The notes: a model not told the origin generated them from the letters alone. Positions 51,441-62,921 are shown, numbered from the stretch's first letter. The stretch: 64,000 nucleotides of DNA from Mycobacterium numidiamassiliense (GCF_900157365.1 NZ_FUEZ01000003.1:1-64000), one strand, 5' to 3'. A program made the numbers and translations.

Positions 51441-53350
51441 CGGCCTGCCACGACGACGGCGGCGGCGCGGTCGCAGTCGCGGGCATGGCGCGCATCGCGC
51501 TGGTAGGCAGTCCCAACGCGGGCAAGACGTCGATCTTCAACCACCTGACCGGACTGCGCGCCAAGATTGCCAACTATCCCGGCGTTACCGTCGGGCTCAG
51601 CGTCGGCGTCGCCAAGGCCGGCGACGTCGAGGTCGCCGTGCAGGATCTGCCCGGCACCTACAGCCTCGACCCGATCAGCCCGGACGAGCAGGTGGTGGCC
51701 GACCTGCTGGCCGGCGAGATCGGCGATGCCGGCGGGCCCGACGCGATCGTATTGGTGGCAGACGCCACCACGCTGCACCGGTCCATCCTGCTGGTGGCCC
51801 AGGTGCTGCGGCTCGACCTGCCCTGCCTGCTGGCGCTGAGCATGACCGACGAATTGACCGCACGCGGCGGCGGCATCGACGTCGATGCCCTGTCGACGGC
51901 GCTGGGCATCCCGGTTGTCGCGGTGGTCGCCAACCGTGGCGTCGGCATCGACACCATGCGCGGCGAACTTGCCTCCTTCGATCGATGGCAACGGCCCCCG
52001 ATCCTGCCGCCGTCTGACAACGACGCCGTCGGGGCCTGGGGTCGCTCGGTGCTGGATGCGGCCGGTTATGTTGCGCCACAACCGGATCGGCGCACGCGGG
52101 GTATCGACGCGGTGGTGCTGCACCCGCTGTGGGGCACCGCCATCTTCTTCACGGTGATGTTCTGCTTCTTTCAGGTCGTCTTCACCGTCGCGGCGCCGCT
52201 GCAGGAATGGGTGGGTCGGGGGCTGGGCTGGCTGGGCGGAGCGGTCAGCGATCACGTCGGCAACTACGTCGTACGCGGCCTGCTCGGCCAGGGGCTGATC
52301 GGCGGCGTCGGAACGGTGCTGCAGTTCATCCCGCAGATTGTGTTGCTGTTCTTGCTGATTGCCCTGCTGGAGAACGTCGGCTACATGTCGCGGGCCGCGT
52401 TTCTGATGGACCGGGTGATGGCGGCGACGGGATTGGAAGGCCGCGCCTTCGTGGCGATGCTGTCGTCGTTCGCCTGTGCGATTCCGGGGATCATGGCCAC
52501 CCGGACGTTGCCGTCGTCGCGCGACAGAATCGCCACCATCATCACCGCGCCCTTGATGACCTGCTCGGCCCGGCTTCCGGTGTTCACCCTGCTGGTTGGG
52601 CTGCTGGTGTCGCCGCAGACGCGTTGGGGCGGCCTGAGCGCGCAGGGTGTCGCGATGTTCGCGCTGTATCTGGGCGGCGGTACCTCGGCGCTGATCGCCG
52701 CGTCGGTGTTCAAGTCGACCATCCTGCGCAGCGACCTGCTGCCGTTCACGATGGAGCTGCCCCCGTACCGCTTCCCGTCGCCGAAAAGCGTGCTCATCAC
52801 GATGTGGGATTCGGCAAAGGTGTTCTTACGCAAGGCCGGAACCATCATCCTGGGCACATCTTTGGTGCTGTGGGTGTTGCTCAATCTGCCCGCGCGCGCG
52901 GCGGAGACCGCGCACATGTCCACGACGGATGCCACGGCCTTCGTGATGGACCACAGCTACGCCGCCGATGTCGGAAAGGCGATCGGGCCCGTGTTCGCAC
53001 CCCTCGGTTTCGATTGGCACATCAACGTCGCCCTGCTCGGATCGTTTTCGGCGCGCGAAGTTTTCGTGTCCACCCTCGGCCAGGTGTCGGCGGCGACGAG
53101 CCCCGACGATCCGCATGAAGCACTGGTCAGCATGGCCGACGACGAGGGTCGTCGGGTGTTCACCGCGCCGACCGTCATCGCGCTGATGGTGTATTTCGTC
53201 TTTGCGCTGCAATGCATGTCGACCGTCGCGGTGATGCGCCGGGAAACCAACTCATGGCGGTGGCCGGCGTTCGCGTGGTGCTACATGTTCGTCCTGGCCT
53301 GGGCGATGGCGTTCGCCGCCCGGTCAATCGCAGTCGGCTTGGGCGCATGA
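51437..53350 (+). CDS. feoB: FeoB, ferrous iron transporter
   Basis: The protein is 637 residues from GTG 51437, overlapping the feoA TGA. The N-terminal G domain has G1 GSPNAGKTS (about residue 24), G3 DLPGTYS and G4-like SMTDEL. The membrane part has two gate regions, LLENVGYMSRAAFLMDRVMA and SSFACAIPGIMATRTL, the latter with the conserved cysteine. It imports Fe(II) across the cytoplasmic membrane. feoAB is absent from this position in M. tuberculosis, where osmC-like Rv2923c follows mutM. The last 96 bases are repeated inverted at the right edge of the window. Confidence 0.95.
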   Translation: MTACHDDGGGAVAVAGMARIALVGSPNAGKTSIFNHLTGLRAKIANYPGVTVGLSVGVAKAGDVEVAVQDLPGTYSLDPISPDEQVVADLLAGEIGDAGGPDAIVLVADATTLHRSILLVAQVLRLDLPCLLALSMTDELTARGGGIDVDALSTALGIPVVAVVANRGVGIDTMRGELASFDRWQRPPILPPSDNDAVGAWGRSVLDAAGYVAPQPDRRTRGIDAVVLHPLWGTAIFFTVMFCFFQVVFTVAAPLQEWVGRGLGWLGGAVSDHVGNYVVRGLLGQGLIGGVGTVLQFIPQIVLLFLLIALLENVGYMSRAAFLMDRVMAATGLEGRAFVAMLSSFACAIPGIMATRTLPSSRDRIATIITAPLMTCSARLPVFTLLVGLLVSPQTRWGGLSAQGVAMFALYLGGGTSALIAASVFKSTILRSDLLPFTMELPPYRFPSPKSVLITMWDSAKVFLRKAGTIILGTSLVLWVLLNLPARAAETAHMSTTDATAFVMDHSYAADVGKAIGPVFAPLGFDWHINVALLGSFSAREVFVSTLGQVSAATSPDDPHEALVSMADDEGRRVFTAPTVIALMVYFVFALQCMSTVAVMRRETNSWRWPAFAWCYMFVLAWAMAFAARSIAVGLGA

Positions 53351-53907
53351 TTCCGATCCACGCCACGGCCACCGCGATTCCCGCGCAGCTGCGCTGGGTG
53401 GTTCCAGCCGATCGGCTGCCGCCGCGCGGCACTGTCCGGCGCGCCCCGGGCAGGCTGGGTGCCCTGCTGGACAGCGGGGTGATCGATGAGCTGGTGGTGG
53501 GCGCCACCGACATCCTGATCACGATTAGTGCGGCAGGCAGTTGGCGTGAACTGGGCGACGAGATTCGTGCCGCGCTCGGCGAGGCGCTGCTGAATCCGGA
53601 AGGCTGGGCCGTCGACGCATCGTCTGCTTCGGCGTTGGAAACTGTTGCCGCAGAACTGCTTGCCGGGCCGGTTGGTGCACTGGCCGCCTCGCACGGCGGG
53701 TCGATTGAGCTGGTCTCGGTGGACGGCCCCCACGTGACGGTGCGGATGTCGGGAGCCTGCGATGGATGTCCGGCCGCGACCTCCACGCTGCGCGACGTGT
53801 TCGAGCGCGAACTGCGACGGGTCGACCCGTCGGTTGTCGTCTCCTGCCAAAACGATTCGGCGGCAATATCTCTGGGTAAGAAGTTGTTGTCGCTGATAGT
53901 TCGGTGA
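53347..53907 (+). CDS. Nfu/NifU-type iron-sulfur scaffold protein
   Basis: The protein is 186 residues; ATG 53347 overlaps the feoB stop (ATGA). The first half looks like an Nfu N-terminal domain. The second half is the NifU C-terminal domain with the cluster-binding CxxC in MSGACDGCPAATSTL. Such proteins hold and deliver Fe-S clusters. Coupling to feoAB suggests imported iron is directed to cluster assembly. A full inverted copy is at 63348-63908. Confidence 0.85.
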   Translation: MIPIHATATAIPAQLRWVVPADRLPPRGTVRRAPGRLGALLDSGVIDELVVGATDILITISAAGSWRELGDEIRAALGEALLNPEGWAVDASSASALETVAAELLAGPVGALAASHGGSIELVSVDGPHVTVRMSGACDGCPAATSTLRDVFERELRRVDPSVVVSCQNDSAAISLGKKLLSLIVR

Positions 53908-53921
53908 GCACAGGAGCGCAG

Positions 53922-54347
53922 ATGACGGAATTGTGGGTCGAACGCACCGGGACACGCCGCTACAGCGGCTACAGCTCGCGAGGCGCGCAGGTCTTGGTCG
54001 GCTCCGAGGATGTCGAAGGCGTGTTCACCCCCGGCGAGTTGATGAAGATCGCGCTGGCCGCATGCAGCGGAATGTCCAGCGATCAGCCGTTGGCCCGCCG
54101 GCTCGGGGATGACTACAAAGCGGTGATCAGGGTGTCCGGAGACGCCGACCGCGACCAGGAACGCTATCCGCTGCTGCAGGAGACCCTTGAGCTCGACCTG
54201 TCCGGCCTGTCCGAGGAGGAAAAGCAACGGCTGCTGGCGGTCGTCGACCGGGCAATCGACCTGGTCTGCACCGTGGGGCGCACGTTGAAGTCCGGCACCG
54301 AGGTCAATTTCGAGGTCGCCTCGGAGGCCAGAAATGTCGGATCCTGA
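53922..54347 (+). CDS. OsmC/Ohr-family protein, Rv2923c-like
   Basis: The protein is 141 residues. ATG 53922 is chosen over an in-frame GTG at 53904 because AGGAG lies five bases upstream. It carries the OsmC-type block ELMKIALAACSGM with a conserved cysteine and a second in VCTVGRTLKSG. Family members reduce organic hydroperoxides with the two cysteines; the exact substrate here is not known. It overlaps acyP by 14 bases. Confidence 0.87.
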   Translation: MTELWVERTGTRRYSGYSSRGAQVLVGSEDVEGVFTPGELMKIALAACSGMSSDQPLARRLGDDYKAVIRVSGDADRDQERYPLLQETLELDLSGLSEEEKQRLLAVVDRAIDLVCTVGRTLKSGTEVNFEVASEARNVGS

Positions 54348-54627
54348 CGCCCGGCTGACCGCTTGGGTGCACGGCAACGTCCAGGGCGTGGGATTCCGTT
54401 GGTGGACTCGCTGTCGGGCGCTGGAGCTGGGCCTGACGGGCTACGCGGCCAACCAGGACGACGGCCGGGTGCGGGTGGTCGCGCAAGGGCCGCGCCAGGC
54501 GGGCGAAAAGCTGCTGCATCTGCTGGAAGGTGGCGCCGCGTGGCCGTCGCGGCCGGGCCGCGTCGACAAGGTCGTCGCCGATTGGTCACCCTCGCAGGAG
54601 CGGTTCGAGGGTTTCGTCGAGCGCTGA
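54334..54627 (+). CDS. acyP: Acylphosphatase
   Basis: The protein is 97 residues. The signature VHGNVQGVGFRWW includes the catalytic arginine, and the asparagine motif is in GYAANQDDGRV. It hydrolyses the carboxyl-phosphate bond of acylphosphates. It sits between the osmC-like gene and smc exactly as in M. tuberculosis (Rv2922A), with GGAGG upstream. Confidence 0.94.
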   Translation: MSDPDARLTAWVHGNVQGVGFRWWTRCRALELGLTGYAANQDDGRVRVVAQGPRQAGEKLLHLLEGGAAWPSRPGRVDKVVADWSPSQERFEGFVER

Positions 54628-54867
54628 CGGTGAGCCTGGCGAGTCACACCAGCCACATGGGCACCGCCAAGACTCGGCATGATCCAAGTGTGAACGTGAT
54701 ATCGCCCGCGCTATCGCATTTCGACGCGCAACGTCGACCTTCCCGCAGTGACTGATGTGACCACTGTGGCCAATGCGTCGGGCCGGTTACATCCAGGCAT
54801 ATTTCGGACGTTGCGACACCCCGCGGTGCCGTGGGACCGGGCGATTTCAGCGGTAGTCTGGCTCGCC

Positions 54868-57800
54868 GTGTACCTCAAGAGTCTGACGCTGAAGGGCTTC
54901 AAGTCCTTCGCCTCGCCGACGACTCTTCGTTTCGAGCCGGGCATCACCGCGGTCGTCGGCCCCAACGGCTCGGGCAAGTCCAACGTGGTCGATGCCCTGG
55001 CGTGGGTGATGGGGGAGCAGGGAGCCAAAACCCTGCGCGGCGGAAAGATGGAAGACGTCATCTTCGCGGGCACGTCGTCGCGAGCCCCCCTGGGGCGGGC
55101 CGAGGTCACCGTCACCATCGACAATTCCGACAACGCGCTGCCGATCGAGTACTCCGAGGTGTCGATCACCCGGCGGATGTTCCGCGACGGCGCCAGCGAA
55201 TACGAAATCAACGGCAGCAGTTGCCGTTTGATGGACGTGCAGGAGCTGCTGAGCGACTCGGGCATCGGCCGCGAGATGCATGTGATCGTCGGGCAGGGCA
55301 AGCTCGACGAGATCCTGCAGTCGCGCCCGGAAGATCGCCGCGCGTTCATCGAAGAGGCCGCGGGCGTGCTCAAGCACCGCAAGCGGAAAGAAAAGGCACT
55401 CCGCAAACTCGACGCGATGCAAGCGAACCTGGCCCGGCTCACCGACCTGACCACCGAGCTGCGACGCCAACTCAAACCGTTGGGCCGCCAGGCCGAGGTG
55501 GCCCGCCGCGCTCAGACGATCCAGGCCGACCTGCGCGACGCCCGATTGCGGTTGGCCGCCGACGACCTGGTCAACCGGCACACCGAGCGGGACGCGATCT
55601 TCGAGGCCGAGGCCGCGATGCGGCGCGAGCACGACGAGGCCGCCGCCCGCCTGGCGGTGGCGGCCGAGGAGCTGACCACCCACGAGAGCGCGCTGGCCGA
55701 GCTGTCGGTGCGCGCCGAGAGCGTCCAGCACACCTGGTTCGGGTTGTCGGCGCTGGCCGAACGGGTCGGCGCCACCGTGCGCATCGCCGGCGAACGTGCT
55801 CAGTACCTCGACATCGAGCCCGTGTCGACCGGCGACACCGATCCCGACGCGCTGGAAGCCGAGGCCGAGCAGGTGGCGGTCGCCGAGCAACAGCTGTTCG
55901 CCGAGCTTGCCGAGGCGCGCACCCGGCTGGACGCCGCGCGTGCGGAGTTGGCCAACCGCGAGCGTGCAGCCGCCGAGGCCGACCGCGCGCACATGGCCGC
56001 CGTCCGGGCCGAGGCGGACCGGCGGGAAGGCCTGGCCCGGCTGGCCGGTCAGGTCGAGACGATGCGGGCGCGTGTCGAATCGATCGACGACAGCGTTGCG
56101 CGGCTGTCCGAGCGCATCGAAGAAGGAGCCGCCCGGGTGGAGCAGACCCGGGCGGAGTTCGAAACCGTGCAGGGCCGCGTCGGCGAGCTGGACCAGGGCG
56201 AGGTCGGCCTCGACGAACATCACGAGCGCACCGTCGCGGCGATGCGGCTGGCCGACGCTCGCGTCGCCGAACTGCAGGGCGCCGAGCGAGAAGCCGAGCG
56301 CCGGGTGGCGTCGCTGCGGGCCCGCATCGATGCGCTCTCGGTAAGCCTGGAGCGCAAGGACGGCGCGGCATGGCTTACCCAAAATCACAGCGGCCCAGGT
56401 CTTTTCGGGACAATCGCCAACCTGGTCAAGGTCCGGCGGGGATATGAGGCGGCGTTGGCGGCGGTACTCGGTTCGGCGGCCGACGCGCTGGCCGCCGAAA
56501 GTTTCAGCGCGGCCCGCTCGGCGGTCGCGGCGCTCAAGCAGGCCGACGGCGGCCGCGCCGCGCTGGTGTTGGGCGACTGGCCGGCCGGCCAACCGGCTCC
56601 GCTCGACGGGCTGCCCGTCGGTGCGCTGTGGGCGCTCGACCTGGTCGAGGCCCCGCAGCGGCTGCGCGGCGCCATGGTCGCCATGCTGTCCGGCGTTGCG
56701 GTGGTCGACGATCTGGGCCAGGCGCTGGACCTGGTGGCGTCGCGCCCGCGGCTGCGCGCGGTCACCCTCGATGGCGACGTGGTGGGCGCCGGCTGGGTCA
56801 GCGGCGGATCCGACCGCAAGGTGTCCACGCTGGAGTTGATCTCCGAGATCGACAAGGCGAGCAGCGAGCTGGCCGCCGCGGAGACGCAGGTGGCCGAGTT
56901 GACGGCGGCGCTGGCCGGCGCGCTGGCCGAGCAGTCGTCGCGTCAGGACTCGGCCGAGCAGGCGTTGGCCGCGCTCAACGAATCCGACACCACGATCTCG
57001 GCGATGTATGAGCAGCTGGGCCGGCTCGGGCAGGAATCCCGGGGCGCCGAGGACGAGTGGACCAGGTTGGTGCGGCAGCGCCAGGAGCTGGAAGCCGGGC
57101 GCGCCCAGACCCTCGAAGAGGTCACCGAGCTCGAAACCCGGCTGCGCAACGCGCAGGAGACCGAGCAGGTGGGCGGGGGTGAGCCCAGCCACGCGGAGGT
57201 GCGTCAGCGCATCGCCGCGGAGGCCGATGCCGCCCGCGGCGTCGAAGTCGAGGCGCGGCTGTCGGTGCGCACCGCCGAGGAACGGGCCAACGCGGTGCGG
57301 GGCCGGGCCGATTCGTTGCGCCGCGCGGCCGCCGCCGAACGCGAGGCGCGGCTGCGTGCCCAGCAGGCGCACGCCGCCCGGCTGCGGGCGGCGGCGGTGG
57401 CCGCCGCGGTGGCCGACGCGGGGCGATCGCTTGCGGCGCGGTTGGGCGGCGTCGTGGCGGCGGCGTCGCAGATCCGCGACGAGCTCGCCGCCGAACGTCA
57501 GGAGCGGACGGCCGCGATGGCGGGCGTGCGCGGCGAAGTGAACACGCTCAACGCCCGGGTGGCGGCGCTCACCGATTCGCTGCACCGCGACGAGGTGGCC
57601 AACGCCCAGGTGGCCATGCGCATCGAGCAGCTCGAGCAGATGGTGCTCGAGCAGTTCGGAATGGCGCCCCCGGACCTGATCGCCGAGTACGGACCGCAGG
57701 TGGGGCTGCCGCCCACCGAGCTCGAGATGGCCGAATTCGAGCAGGCCCGCGAGCGCGGCGAGCAGGTGACCATGCCCGCCCCGATGCCGTATGACCGGCC

Positions 57801-58476
57801 GACCCAGGAACGCCGCGCCAAGCGGGCCGAACGCGAGTTGGCCGAATTGGGCAGGGTCAATCCGCTGGCCCTGGAAGAGTTTGCTGCGCTCGAGGAACGC
57901 TACAACTTCCTGTCCACCCAACTCGAGGATGTCAAGGGCGCCCGTCAGGATCTGCTGGGCGTCGTCGCCGAGGTCGACGCTCGCATCCTGCAGGTGTTCG
58001 CCGACGCCTTCGCCGATGTGGAGCGCGAATTCCGCGAGGTGTTCACGGTCCTGTTCCCCGGCGGTGAGGGCCGGCTGCGGCTCACCAACCCCGAGGACAT
58101 GCTGACCACCGGCATCGAGGTGGAGGCCCGCCCGCCGGGCAAGAAGGTCACCCGGTTGTCTTTGCTGTCGGGCGGTGAGAAAGCGCTGACCGCGGTGGCG
58201 ATGTTGGTGGCGATCTTCCGTGCCCGCCCGTCGCCGTTCTACATCATGGACGAGGTCGAGGCCGCGCTCGACGACACCAACCTGCGCCGCCTGATCAGCC
58301 TGTTCGAGCTGCTGCGGGCCCGCTCACAACTCCTGATCATCACGCACCAGAAGCCGACCATGGAGGTCGCCGACGCGCTGTACGGCGTGACCATGCAGGG
58401 CGACGGCATCACCGCGGTGATCTCCCAGCGCATGCGCGGCCAGCAGGTCGAGCAGCTCGTCGGCAATCCGTCCTAG
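54868..58476 (+). CDS. smc: Chromosome segregation ATPase SMC
   Basis: The protein is 1202 residues from GTG 54868 ([14 protein letters not shown]...). A longer frame to 54748 adds residues not found in the family. Walker [10 protein letters not shown] is near residue 32, followed by two long coiled-coil arms, a hinge region (about 520-670), the signature [12 protein letters not shown] and Walker [14 protein letters not shown] near the end. It organises the chromosome with ScpA/ScpB. A complete identical copy in opposite orientation lies at 58779-62387. Confidence 0.96.
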   Translation: MYLKSLTLKGFKSFASPTTLRFEPGITAVVGPNGSGKSNVVDALAWVMGEQGAKTLRGGKMEDVIFAGTSSRAPLGRAEVTVTIDNSDNALPIEYSEVSITRRMFRDGASEYEINGSSCRLMDVQELLSDSGIGREMHVIVGQGKLDEILQSRPEDRRAFIEEAAGVLKHRKRKEKALRKLDAMQANLARLTDLTTELRRQLKPLGRQAEVARRAQTIQADLRDARLRLAADDLVNRHTERDAIFEAEAAMRREHDEAAARLAVAAEELTTHESALAELSVRAESVQHTWFGLSALAERVGATVRIAGERAQYLDIEPVSTGDTDPDALEAEAEQVAVAEQQLFAELAEARTRLDAARAELANRERAAAEADRAHMAAVRAEADRREGLARLAGQVETMRARVESIDDSVARLSERIEEGAARVEQTRAEFETVQGRVGELDQGEVGLDEHHERTVAAMRLADARVAELQGAEREAERRVASLRARIDALSVSLERKDGAAWLTQNHSGPGLFGTIANLVKVRRGYEAALAAVLGSAADALAAESFSAARSAVAALKQADGGRAALVLGDWPAGQPAPLDGLPVGALWALDLVEAPQRLRGAMVAMLSGVAVVDDLGQALDLVASRPRLRAVTLDGDVVGAGWVSGGSDRKVSTLELISEIDKASSELAAAETQVAELTAALAGALAEQSSRQDSAEQALAALNESDTTISAMYEQLGRLGQESRGAEDEWTRLVRQRQELEAGRAQTLEEVTELETRLRNAQETEQVGGGEPSHAEVRQRIAAEADAARGVEVEARLSVRTAEERANAVRGRADSLRRAAAAEREARLRAQQAHAARLRAAAVAAAVADAGRSLAARLGGVVAAASQIRDELAAERQERTAAMAGVRGEVNTLNARVAALTDSLHRDEVANAQVAMRIEQLEQMVLEQFGMAPPDLIAEYGPQVGLPPTELEMAEFEQARERGEQVTMPAPMPYDRPTQERRAKRAERELAELGRVNPLALEEFAALEERYNFLSTQLEDVKGARQDLLGVVAEVDARILQVFADAFADVEREFREVFTVLFPGGEGRLRLTNPEDMLTTGIEVEARPPGKKVTRLSLLSGGEKALTAVAMLVAIFRARPSPFYIMDEVEAALDDTNLRRLISLFELLRARSQLLIITHQKPTMEVADALYGVTMQGDGITAVISQRMRGQQVEQLVGNPS

Positions 58477-58718
58477 CCGTCCTGCGCTTCAACCCCGCGG
58501 CTCGGGCCGTTGCTGTGCCCCTGAAAGAATGTCGACGTGTCGCAAGGTCTTTGGATCGCCATCGCCGTCTTAGGCGTTATAGCCGCCCTGGTTCTCATCG
58601 CCGCGCTGGTCGTGGGCCTGCGGCGGTACCGCCGCAGGCCCACGACCAGCGCGGCGATGAGAACCAGGGCGGCTATAACGCCTAAGACGGCGATGGCGAT
58701 CCAAAGACCTTGCGACAC
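58473..58718 (-). pseudogene. Mirror copy of the ftsY 5' fragment
   Basis: This is identical in sequence to the plus-strand fragment and reads the other way, overlapping it through the palindrome centre. Only its first 30 codons correspond to FtsY. It exists only because of the inverted duplication. Confidence 0.8.
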
Positions 58719-58782
58719 GTCGACATTCTTTCAGGGGCACAGCAACGGCCCGAGCCGCGGGGTTGAAGCGCAGGACGGCTAG
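58537..58782 (+). pseudogene. ftsY: ftsY 5' fragment interrupted by the palindrome centre
   Basis: From GTG 58537 the first 30 residues (SQGLWIAIAVLGVIAALVLI..., then RRYRRRP) resemble the N-terminal membrane segment of mycobacterial FtsY, the signal recognition particle receptor, which follows smc in M. tuberculosis. At 58627/58628 the sequence turns back on itself, so residues after about 30 come from the reverse strand of the same segment and are meaningless. The NG GTPase domain is absent. This is probably not a natural pseudogene but a broken assembly. Confidence 0.8.
58621..58634. other. Palindrome centre (fold-back point)
   Basis: CGGCGGTACCGCCG is a perfect palindrome; the axis lies between 58627 and 58628 and every base outward is mirrored to the window end. 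There is no spacer or loop, unlike most natural inverted repeats. Confidence 0.95.
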
Positions 58783-61700
58783 GACGGATTGCCGACGAGC
58801 TGCTCGACCTGCTGGCCGCGCATGCGCTGGGAGATCACCGCGGTGATGCCGTCGCCCTGCATGGTCACGCCGTACAGCGCGTCGGCGACCTCCATGGTCG
58901 GCTTCTGGTGCGTGATGATCAGGAGTTGTGAGCGGGCCCGCAGCAGCTCGAACAGGCTGATCAGGCGGCGCAGGTTGGTGTCGTCGAGCGCGGCCTCGAC
59001 CTCGTCCATGATGTAGAACGGCGACGGGCGGGCACGGAAGATCGCCACCAACATCGCCACCGCGGTCAGCGCTTTCTCACCGCCCGACAGCAAAGACAAC
59101 CGGGTGACCTTCTTGCCCGGCGGGCGGGCCTCCACCTCGATGCCGGTGGTCAGCATGTCCTCGGGGTTGGTGAGCCGCAGCCGGCCCTCACCGCCGGGGA
59201 ACAGGACCGTGAACACCTCGCGGAATTCGCGCTCCACATCGGCGAAGGCGTCGGCGAACACCTGCAGGATGCGAGCGTCGACCTCGGCGACGACGCCCAG
59301 CAGATCCTGACGGGCGCCCTTGACATCCTCGAGTTGGGTGGACAGGAAGTTGTAGCGTTCCTCGAGCGCAGCAAACTCTTCCAGGGCCAGCGGATTGACC
59401 CTGCCCAATTCGGCCAACTCGCGTTCGGCCCGCTTGGCGCGGCGTTCCTGGGTCGGCCGGTCATACGGCATCGGGGCGGGCATGGTCACCTGCTCGCCGC
59501 GCTCGCGGGCCTGCTCGAATTCGGCCATCTCGAGCTCGGTGGGCGGCAGCCCCACCTGCGGTCCGTACTCGGCGATCAGGTCCGGGGGCGCCATTCCGAA
59601 CTGCTCGAGCACCATCTGCTCGAGCTGCTCGATGCGCATGGCCACCTGGGCGTTGGCCACCTCGTCGCGGTGCAGCGAATCGGTGAGCGCCGCCACCCGG
59701 GCGTTGAGCGTGTTCACTTCGCCGCGCACGCCCGCCATCGCGGCCGTCCGCTCCTGACGTTCGGCGGCGAGCTCGTCGCGGATCTGCGACGCCGCCGCCA
59801 CGACGCCGCCCAACCGCGCCGCAAGCGATCGCCCCGCGTCGGCCACCGCGGCGGCCACCGCCGCCGCCCGCAGCCGGGCGGCGTGCGCCTGCTGGGCACG
59901 CAGCCGCGCCTCGCGTTCGGCGGCGGCCGCGCGGCGCAACGAATCGGCCCGGCCCCGCACCGCGTTGGCCCGTTCCTCGGCGGTGCGCACCGACAGCCGC
60001 GCCTCGACTTCGACGCCGCGGGCGGCATCGGCCTCCGCGGCGATGCGCTGACGCACCTCCGCGTGGCTGGGCTCACCCCCGCCCACCTGCTCGGTCTCCT
60101 GCGCGTTGCGCAGCCGGGTTTCGAGCTCGGTGACCTCTTCGAGGGTCTGGGCGCGCCCGGCTTCCAGCTCCTGGCGCTGCCGCACCAACCTGGTCCACTC
60201 GTCCTCGGCGCCCCGGGATTCCTGCCCGAGCCGGCCCAGCTGCTCATACATCGCCGAGATCGTGGTGTCGGATTCGTTGAGCGCGGCCAACGCCTGCTCG
60301 GCCGAGTCCTGACGCGACGACTGCTCGGCCAGCGCGCCGGCCAGCGCCGCCGTCAACTCGGCCACCTGCGTCTCCGCGGCGGCCAGCTCGCTGCTCGCCT
60401 TGTCGATCTCGGAGATCAACTCCAGCGTGGACACCTTGCGGTCGGATCCGCCGCTGACCCAGCCGGCGCCCACCACGTCGCCATCGAGGGTGACCGCGCG
60501 CAGCCGCGGGCGCGACGCCACCAGGTCCAGCGCCTGGCCCAGATCGTCGACCACCGCAACGCCGGACAGCATGGCGACCATGGCGCCGCGCAGCCGCTGC
60601 GGGGCCTCGACCAGGTCGAGCGCCCACAGCGCACCGACGGGCAGCCCGTCGAGCGGAGCCGGTTGGCCGGCCGGCCAGTCGCCCAACACCAGCGCGGCGC
60701 GGCCGCCGTCGGCCTGCTTGAGCGCCGCGACCGCCGAGCGGGCCGCGCTGAAACTTTCGGCGGCCAGCGCGTCGGCCGCCGAACCGAGTACCGCCGCCAA
60801 CGCCGCCTCATATCCCCGCCGGACCTTGACCAGGTTGGCGATTGTCCCGAAAAGACCTGGGCCGCTGTGATTTTGGGTAAGCCATGCCGCGCCGTCCTTG
60901 CGCTCCAGGCTTACCGAGAGCGCATCGATGCGGGCCCGCAGCGACGCCACCCGGCGCTCGGCTTCTCGCTCGGCGCCCTGCAGTTCGGCGACGCGAGCGT
61001 CGGCCAGCCGCATCGCCGCGACGGTGCGCTCGTGATGTTCGTCGAGGCCGACCTCGCCCTGGTCCAGCTCGCCGACGCGGCCCTGCACGGTTTCGAACTC
61101 CGCCCGGGTCTGCTCCACCCGGGCGGCTCCTTCTTCGATGCGCTCGGACAGCCGCGCAACGCTGTCGTCGATCGATTCGACACGCGCCCGCATCGTCTCG
61201 ACCTGACCGGCCAGCCGGGCCAGGCCTTCCCGCCGGTCCGCCTCGGCCCGGACGGCGGCCATGTGCGCGCGGTCGGCCTCGGCGGCTGCACGCTCGCGGT
61301 TGGCCAACTCCGCACGCGCGGCGTCCAGCCGGGTGCGCGCCTCGGCAAGCTCGGCGAACAGCTGTTGCTCGGCGACCGCCACCTGCTCGGCCTCGGCTTC
61401 CAGCGCGTCGGGATCGGTGTCGCCGGTCGACACGGGCTCGATGTCGAGGTACTGAGCACGTTCGCCGGCGATGCGCACGGTGGCGCCGACCCGTTCGGCC
61501 AGCGCCGACAACCCGAACCAGGTGTGCTGGACGCTCTCGGCGCGCACCGACAGCTCGGCCAGCGCGCTCTCGTGGGTGGTCAGCTCCTCGGCCGCCACCG
61601 CCAGGCGGGCGGCGGCCTCGTCGTGCTCGCGCCGCATCGCGGCCTCGGCCTCGAAGATCGCGTCCCGCTCGGTGTGCCGGTTGACCAGGTCGTCGGCGGC

Positions 61701-62387
61701 CAACCGCAATCGGGCGTCGCGCAGGTCGGCCTGGATCGTCTGAGCGCGGCGGGCCACCTCGGCCTGGCGGCCCAACGGTTTGAGTTGGCGTCGCAGCTCG
61801 GTGGTCAGGTCGGTGAGCCGGGCCAGGTTCGCTTGCATCGCGTCGAGTTTGCGGAGTGCCTTTTCTTTCCGCTTGCGGTGCTTGAGCACGCCCGCGGCCT
61901 CTTCGATGAACGCGCGGCGATCTTCCGGGCGCGACTGCAGGATCTCGTCGAGCTTGCCCTGCCCGACGATCACATGCATCTCGCGGCCGATGCCCGAGTC
62001 GCTCAGCAGCTCCTGCACGTCCATCAAACGGCAACTGCTGCCGTTGATTTCGTATTCGCTGGCGCCGTCGCGGAACATCCGCCGGGTGATCGACACCTCG
62101 GAGTACTCGATCGGCAGCGCGTTGTCGGAATTGTCGATGGTGACGGTGACCTCGGCCCGCCCCAGGGGGGCTCGCGACGACGTGCCCGCGAAGATGACGT
62201 CTTCCATCTTTCCGCCGCGCAGGGTTTTGGCTCCCTGCTCCCCCATCACCCACGCCAGGGCATCGACCACGTTGGACTTGCCCGAGCCGTTGGGGCCGAC
62301 GACCGCGGTGATGCCCGGCTCGAAACGAAGAGTCGTCGGCGAGGCGAAGGACTTGAAGCCCTTCAGCGTCAGACTCTTGAGGTACAC
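58779..62387 (-). CDS. SMC, mirror copy in the inverted repeat
   Basis: This is identical over all 1202 residues to the smc gene of the left arm, opposite orientation. It is complete and intact, but smc is a single-copy gene in known mycobacteria, so this copy most likely reflects the fold-back rather than a second gene. Confidence 0.8.
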   Translation of the reverse strand: MYLKSLTLKGFKSFASPTTLRFEPGITAVVGPNGSGKSNVVDALAWVMGEQGAKTLRGGKMEDVIFAGTSSRAPLGRAEVTVTIDNSDNALPIEYSEVSITRRMFRDGASEYEINGSSCRLMDVQELLSDSGIGREMHVIVGQGKLDEILQSRPEDRRAFIEEAAGVLKHRKRKEKALRKLDAMQANLARLTDLTTELRRQLKPLGRQAEVARRAQTIQADLRDARLRLAADDLVNRHTERDAIFEAEAAMRREHDEAAARLAVAAEELTTHESALAELSVRAESVQHTWFGLSALAERVGATVRIAGERAQYLDIEPVSTGDTDPDALEAEAEQVAVAEQQLFAELAEARTRLDAARAELANRERAAAEADRAHMAAVRAEADRREGLARLAGQVETMRARVESIDDSVARLSERIEEGAARVEQTRAEFETVQGRVGELDQGEVGLDEHHERTVAAMRLADARVAELQGAEREAERRVASLRARIDALSVSLERKDGAAWLTQNHSGPGLFGTIANLVKVRRGYEAALAAVLGSAADALAAESFSAARSAVAALKQADGGRAALVLGDWPAGQPAPLDGLPVGALWALDLVEAPQRLRGAMVAMLSGVAVVDDLGQALDLVASRPRLRAVTLDGDVVGAGWVSGGSDRKVSTLELISEIDKASSELAAAETQVAELTAALAGALAEQSSRQDSAEQALAALNESDTTISAMYEQLGRLGQESRGAEDEWTRLVRQRQELEAGRAQTLEEVTELETRLRNAQETEQVGGGEPSHAEVRQRIAAEADAARGVEVEARLSVRTAEERANAVRGRADSLRRAAAAEREARLRAQQAHAARLRAAAVAAAVADAGRSLAARLGGVVAAASQIRDELAAERQERTAAMAGVRGEVNTLNARVAALTDSLHRDEVANAQVAMRIEQLEQMVLEQFGMAPPDLIAEYGPQVGLPPTELEMAEFEQARERGEQVTMPAPMPYDRPTQERRAKRAERELAELGRVNPLALEEFAALEERYNFLSTQLEDVKGARQDLLGVVAEVDARILQVFADAFADVEREFREVFTVLFPGGEGRLRLTNPEDMLTTGIEVEARPPGKKVTRLSLLSGGEKALTAVAMLVAIFRARPSPFYIMDEVEAALDDTNLRRLISLFELLRARSQLLIITHQKPTMEVADALYGVTMQGDGITAVISQRMRGQQVEQLVGNPS

Positions 62388-62627
62388 GGCGAGCCAGACT
62401 ACCGCTGAAATCGCCCGGTCCCACGGCACCGCGGGGTGTCGCAACGTCCGAAATATGCCTGGATGTAACCGGCCCGACGCATTGGCCACAGTGGTCACAT
62501 CAGTCACTGCGGGAAGGTCGACGTTGCGCGTCGAAATGCGATAGCGCGGGCGATATCACGTTCACACTTGGATCATGCCGAGTCTTGGCGGTGCCCATGT
62601 GGCTGGTGTGACTCGCCAGGCTCACCG

Positions 62628-62921
62628 TCAGCGCTCGACGAAACCCTCGAACCGCTCCTGCGAGGGTGACCAATCGGCGACGACCTTGTCGACGCGGCCC
62701 GGCCGCGACGGCCACGCGGCGCCACCTTCCAGCAGATGCAGCAGCTTTTCGCCCGCCTGGCGCGGCCCTTGCGCGACCACCCGCACCCGGCCGTCGTCCT
62801 GGTTGGCCGCGTAGCCCGTCAGGCCCAGCTCCAGCGCCCGACAGCGAGTCCACCAACGGAATCCCACGCCCTGGACGTTGCCGTGCACCCAAGCGGTCAG
62901 CCGGGCGTCAGGATCCGACAT
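62628..62921 (-). CDS. Acylphosphatase, mirror copy in the inverted repeat
   Basis: Identical to the left-arm acylphosphatase (97 residues) in opposite orientation; it keeps the VQGVGFRWW signature and the 14-base overlap with the osmC-like copy. Probably duplicated only in the assembly. Confidence 0.8.
   Translation of the reverse strand: MSDPDARLTAWVHGNVQGVGFRWWTRCRALELGLTGYAANQDDGRVRVVAQGPRQAGEKLLHLLEGGAAWPSRPGRVDKVVADWSPSQERFEGFVER

Larger units (their letters stand above)
53255..58627 (+). repeat. Left arm of a perfect inverted repeat, at least 5373 bp
   Basis: Positions x and 117255-x are reverse complements throughout. Open frames in the arm (Nfu, OsmC-like, AcyP, SMC, FtsY start) recur with identical translations. 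The arm probably continues beyond 53255, since its partner reaches the window edge. Confidence 0.97.

Noticed and set aside
54847..57921. A 1024-codon open frame antisense to smc, with a mirror at 59334-62408
   Set aside because: It is a typical antisense shadow of a GC-rich gene: Arg/Gly/Gln/His-rich, no domain, and fully opposite a well-supported smc.
58779..62387. A second, paralogous smc
   Set aside because: It is identical at every base to the first copy and lies in the palindrome. A paralogue would show differences, so duplication by fold-back is preferred.
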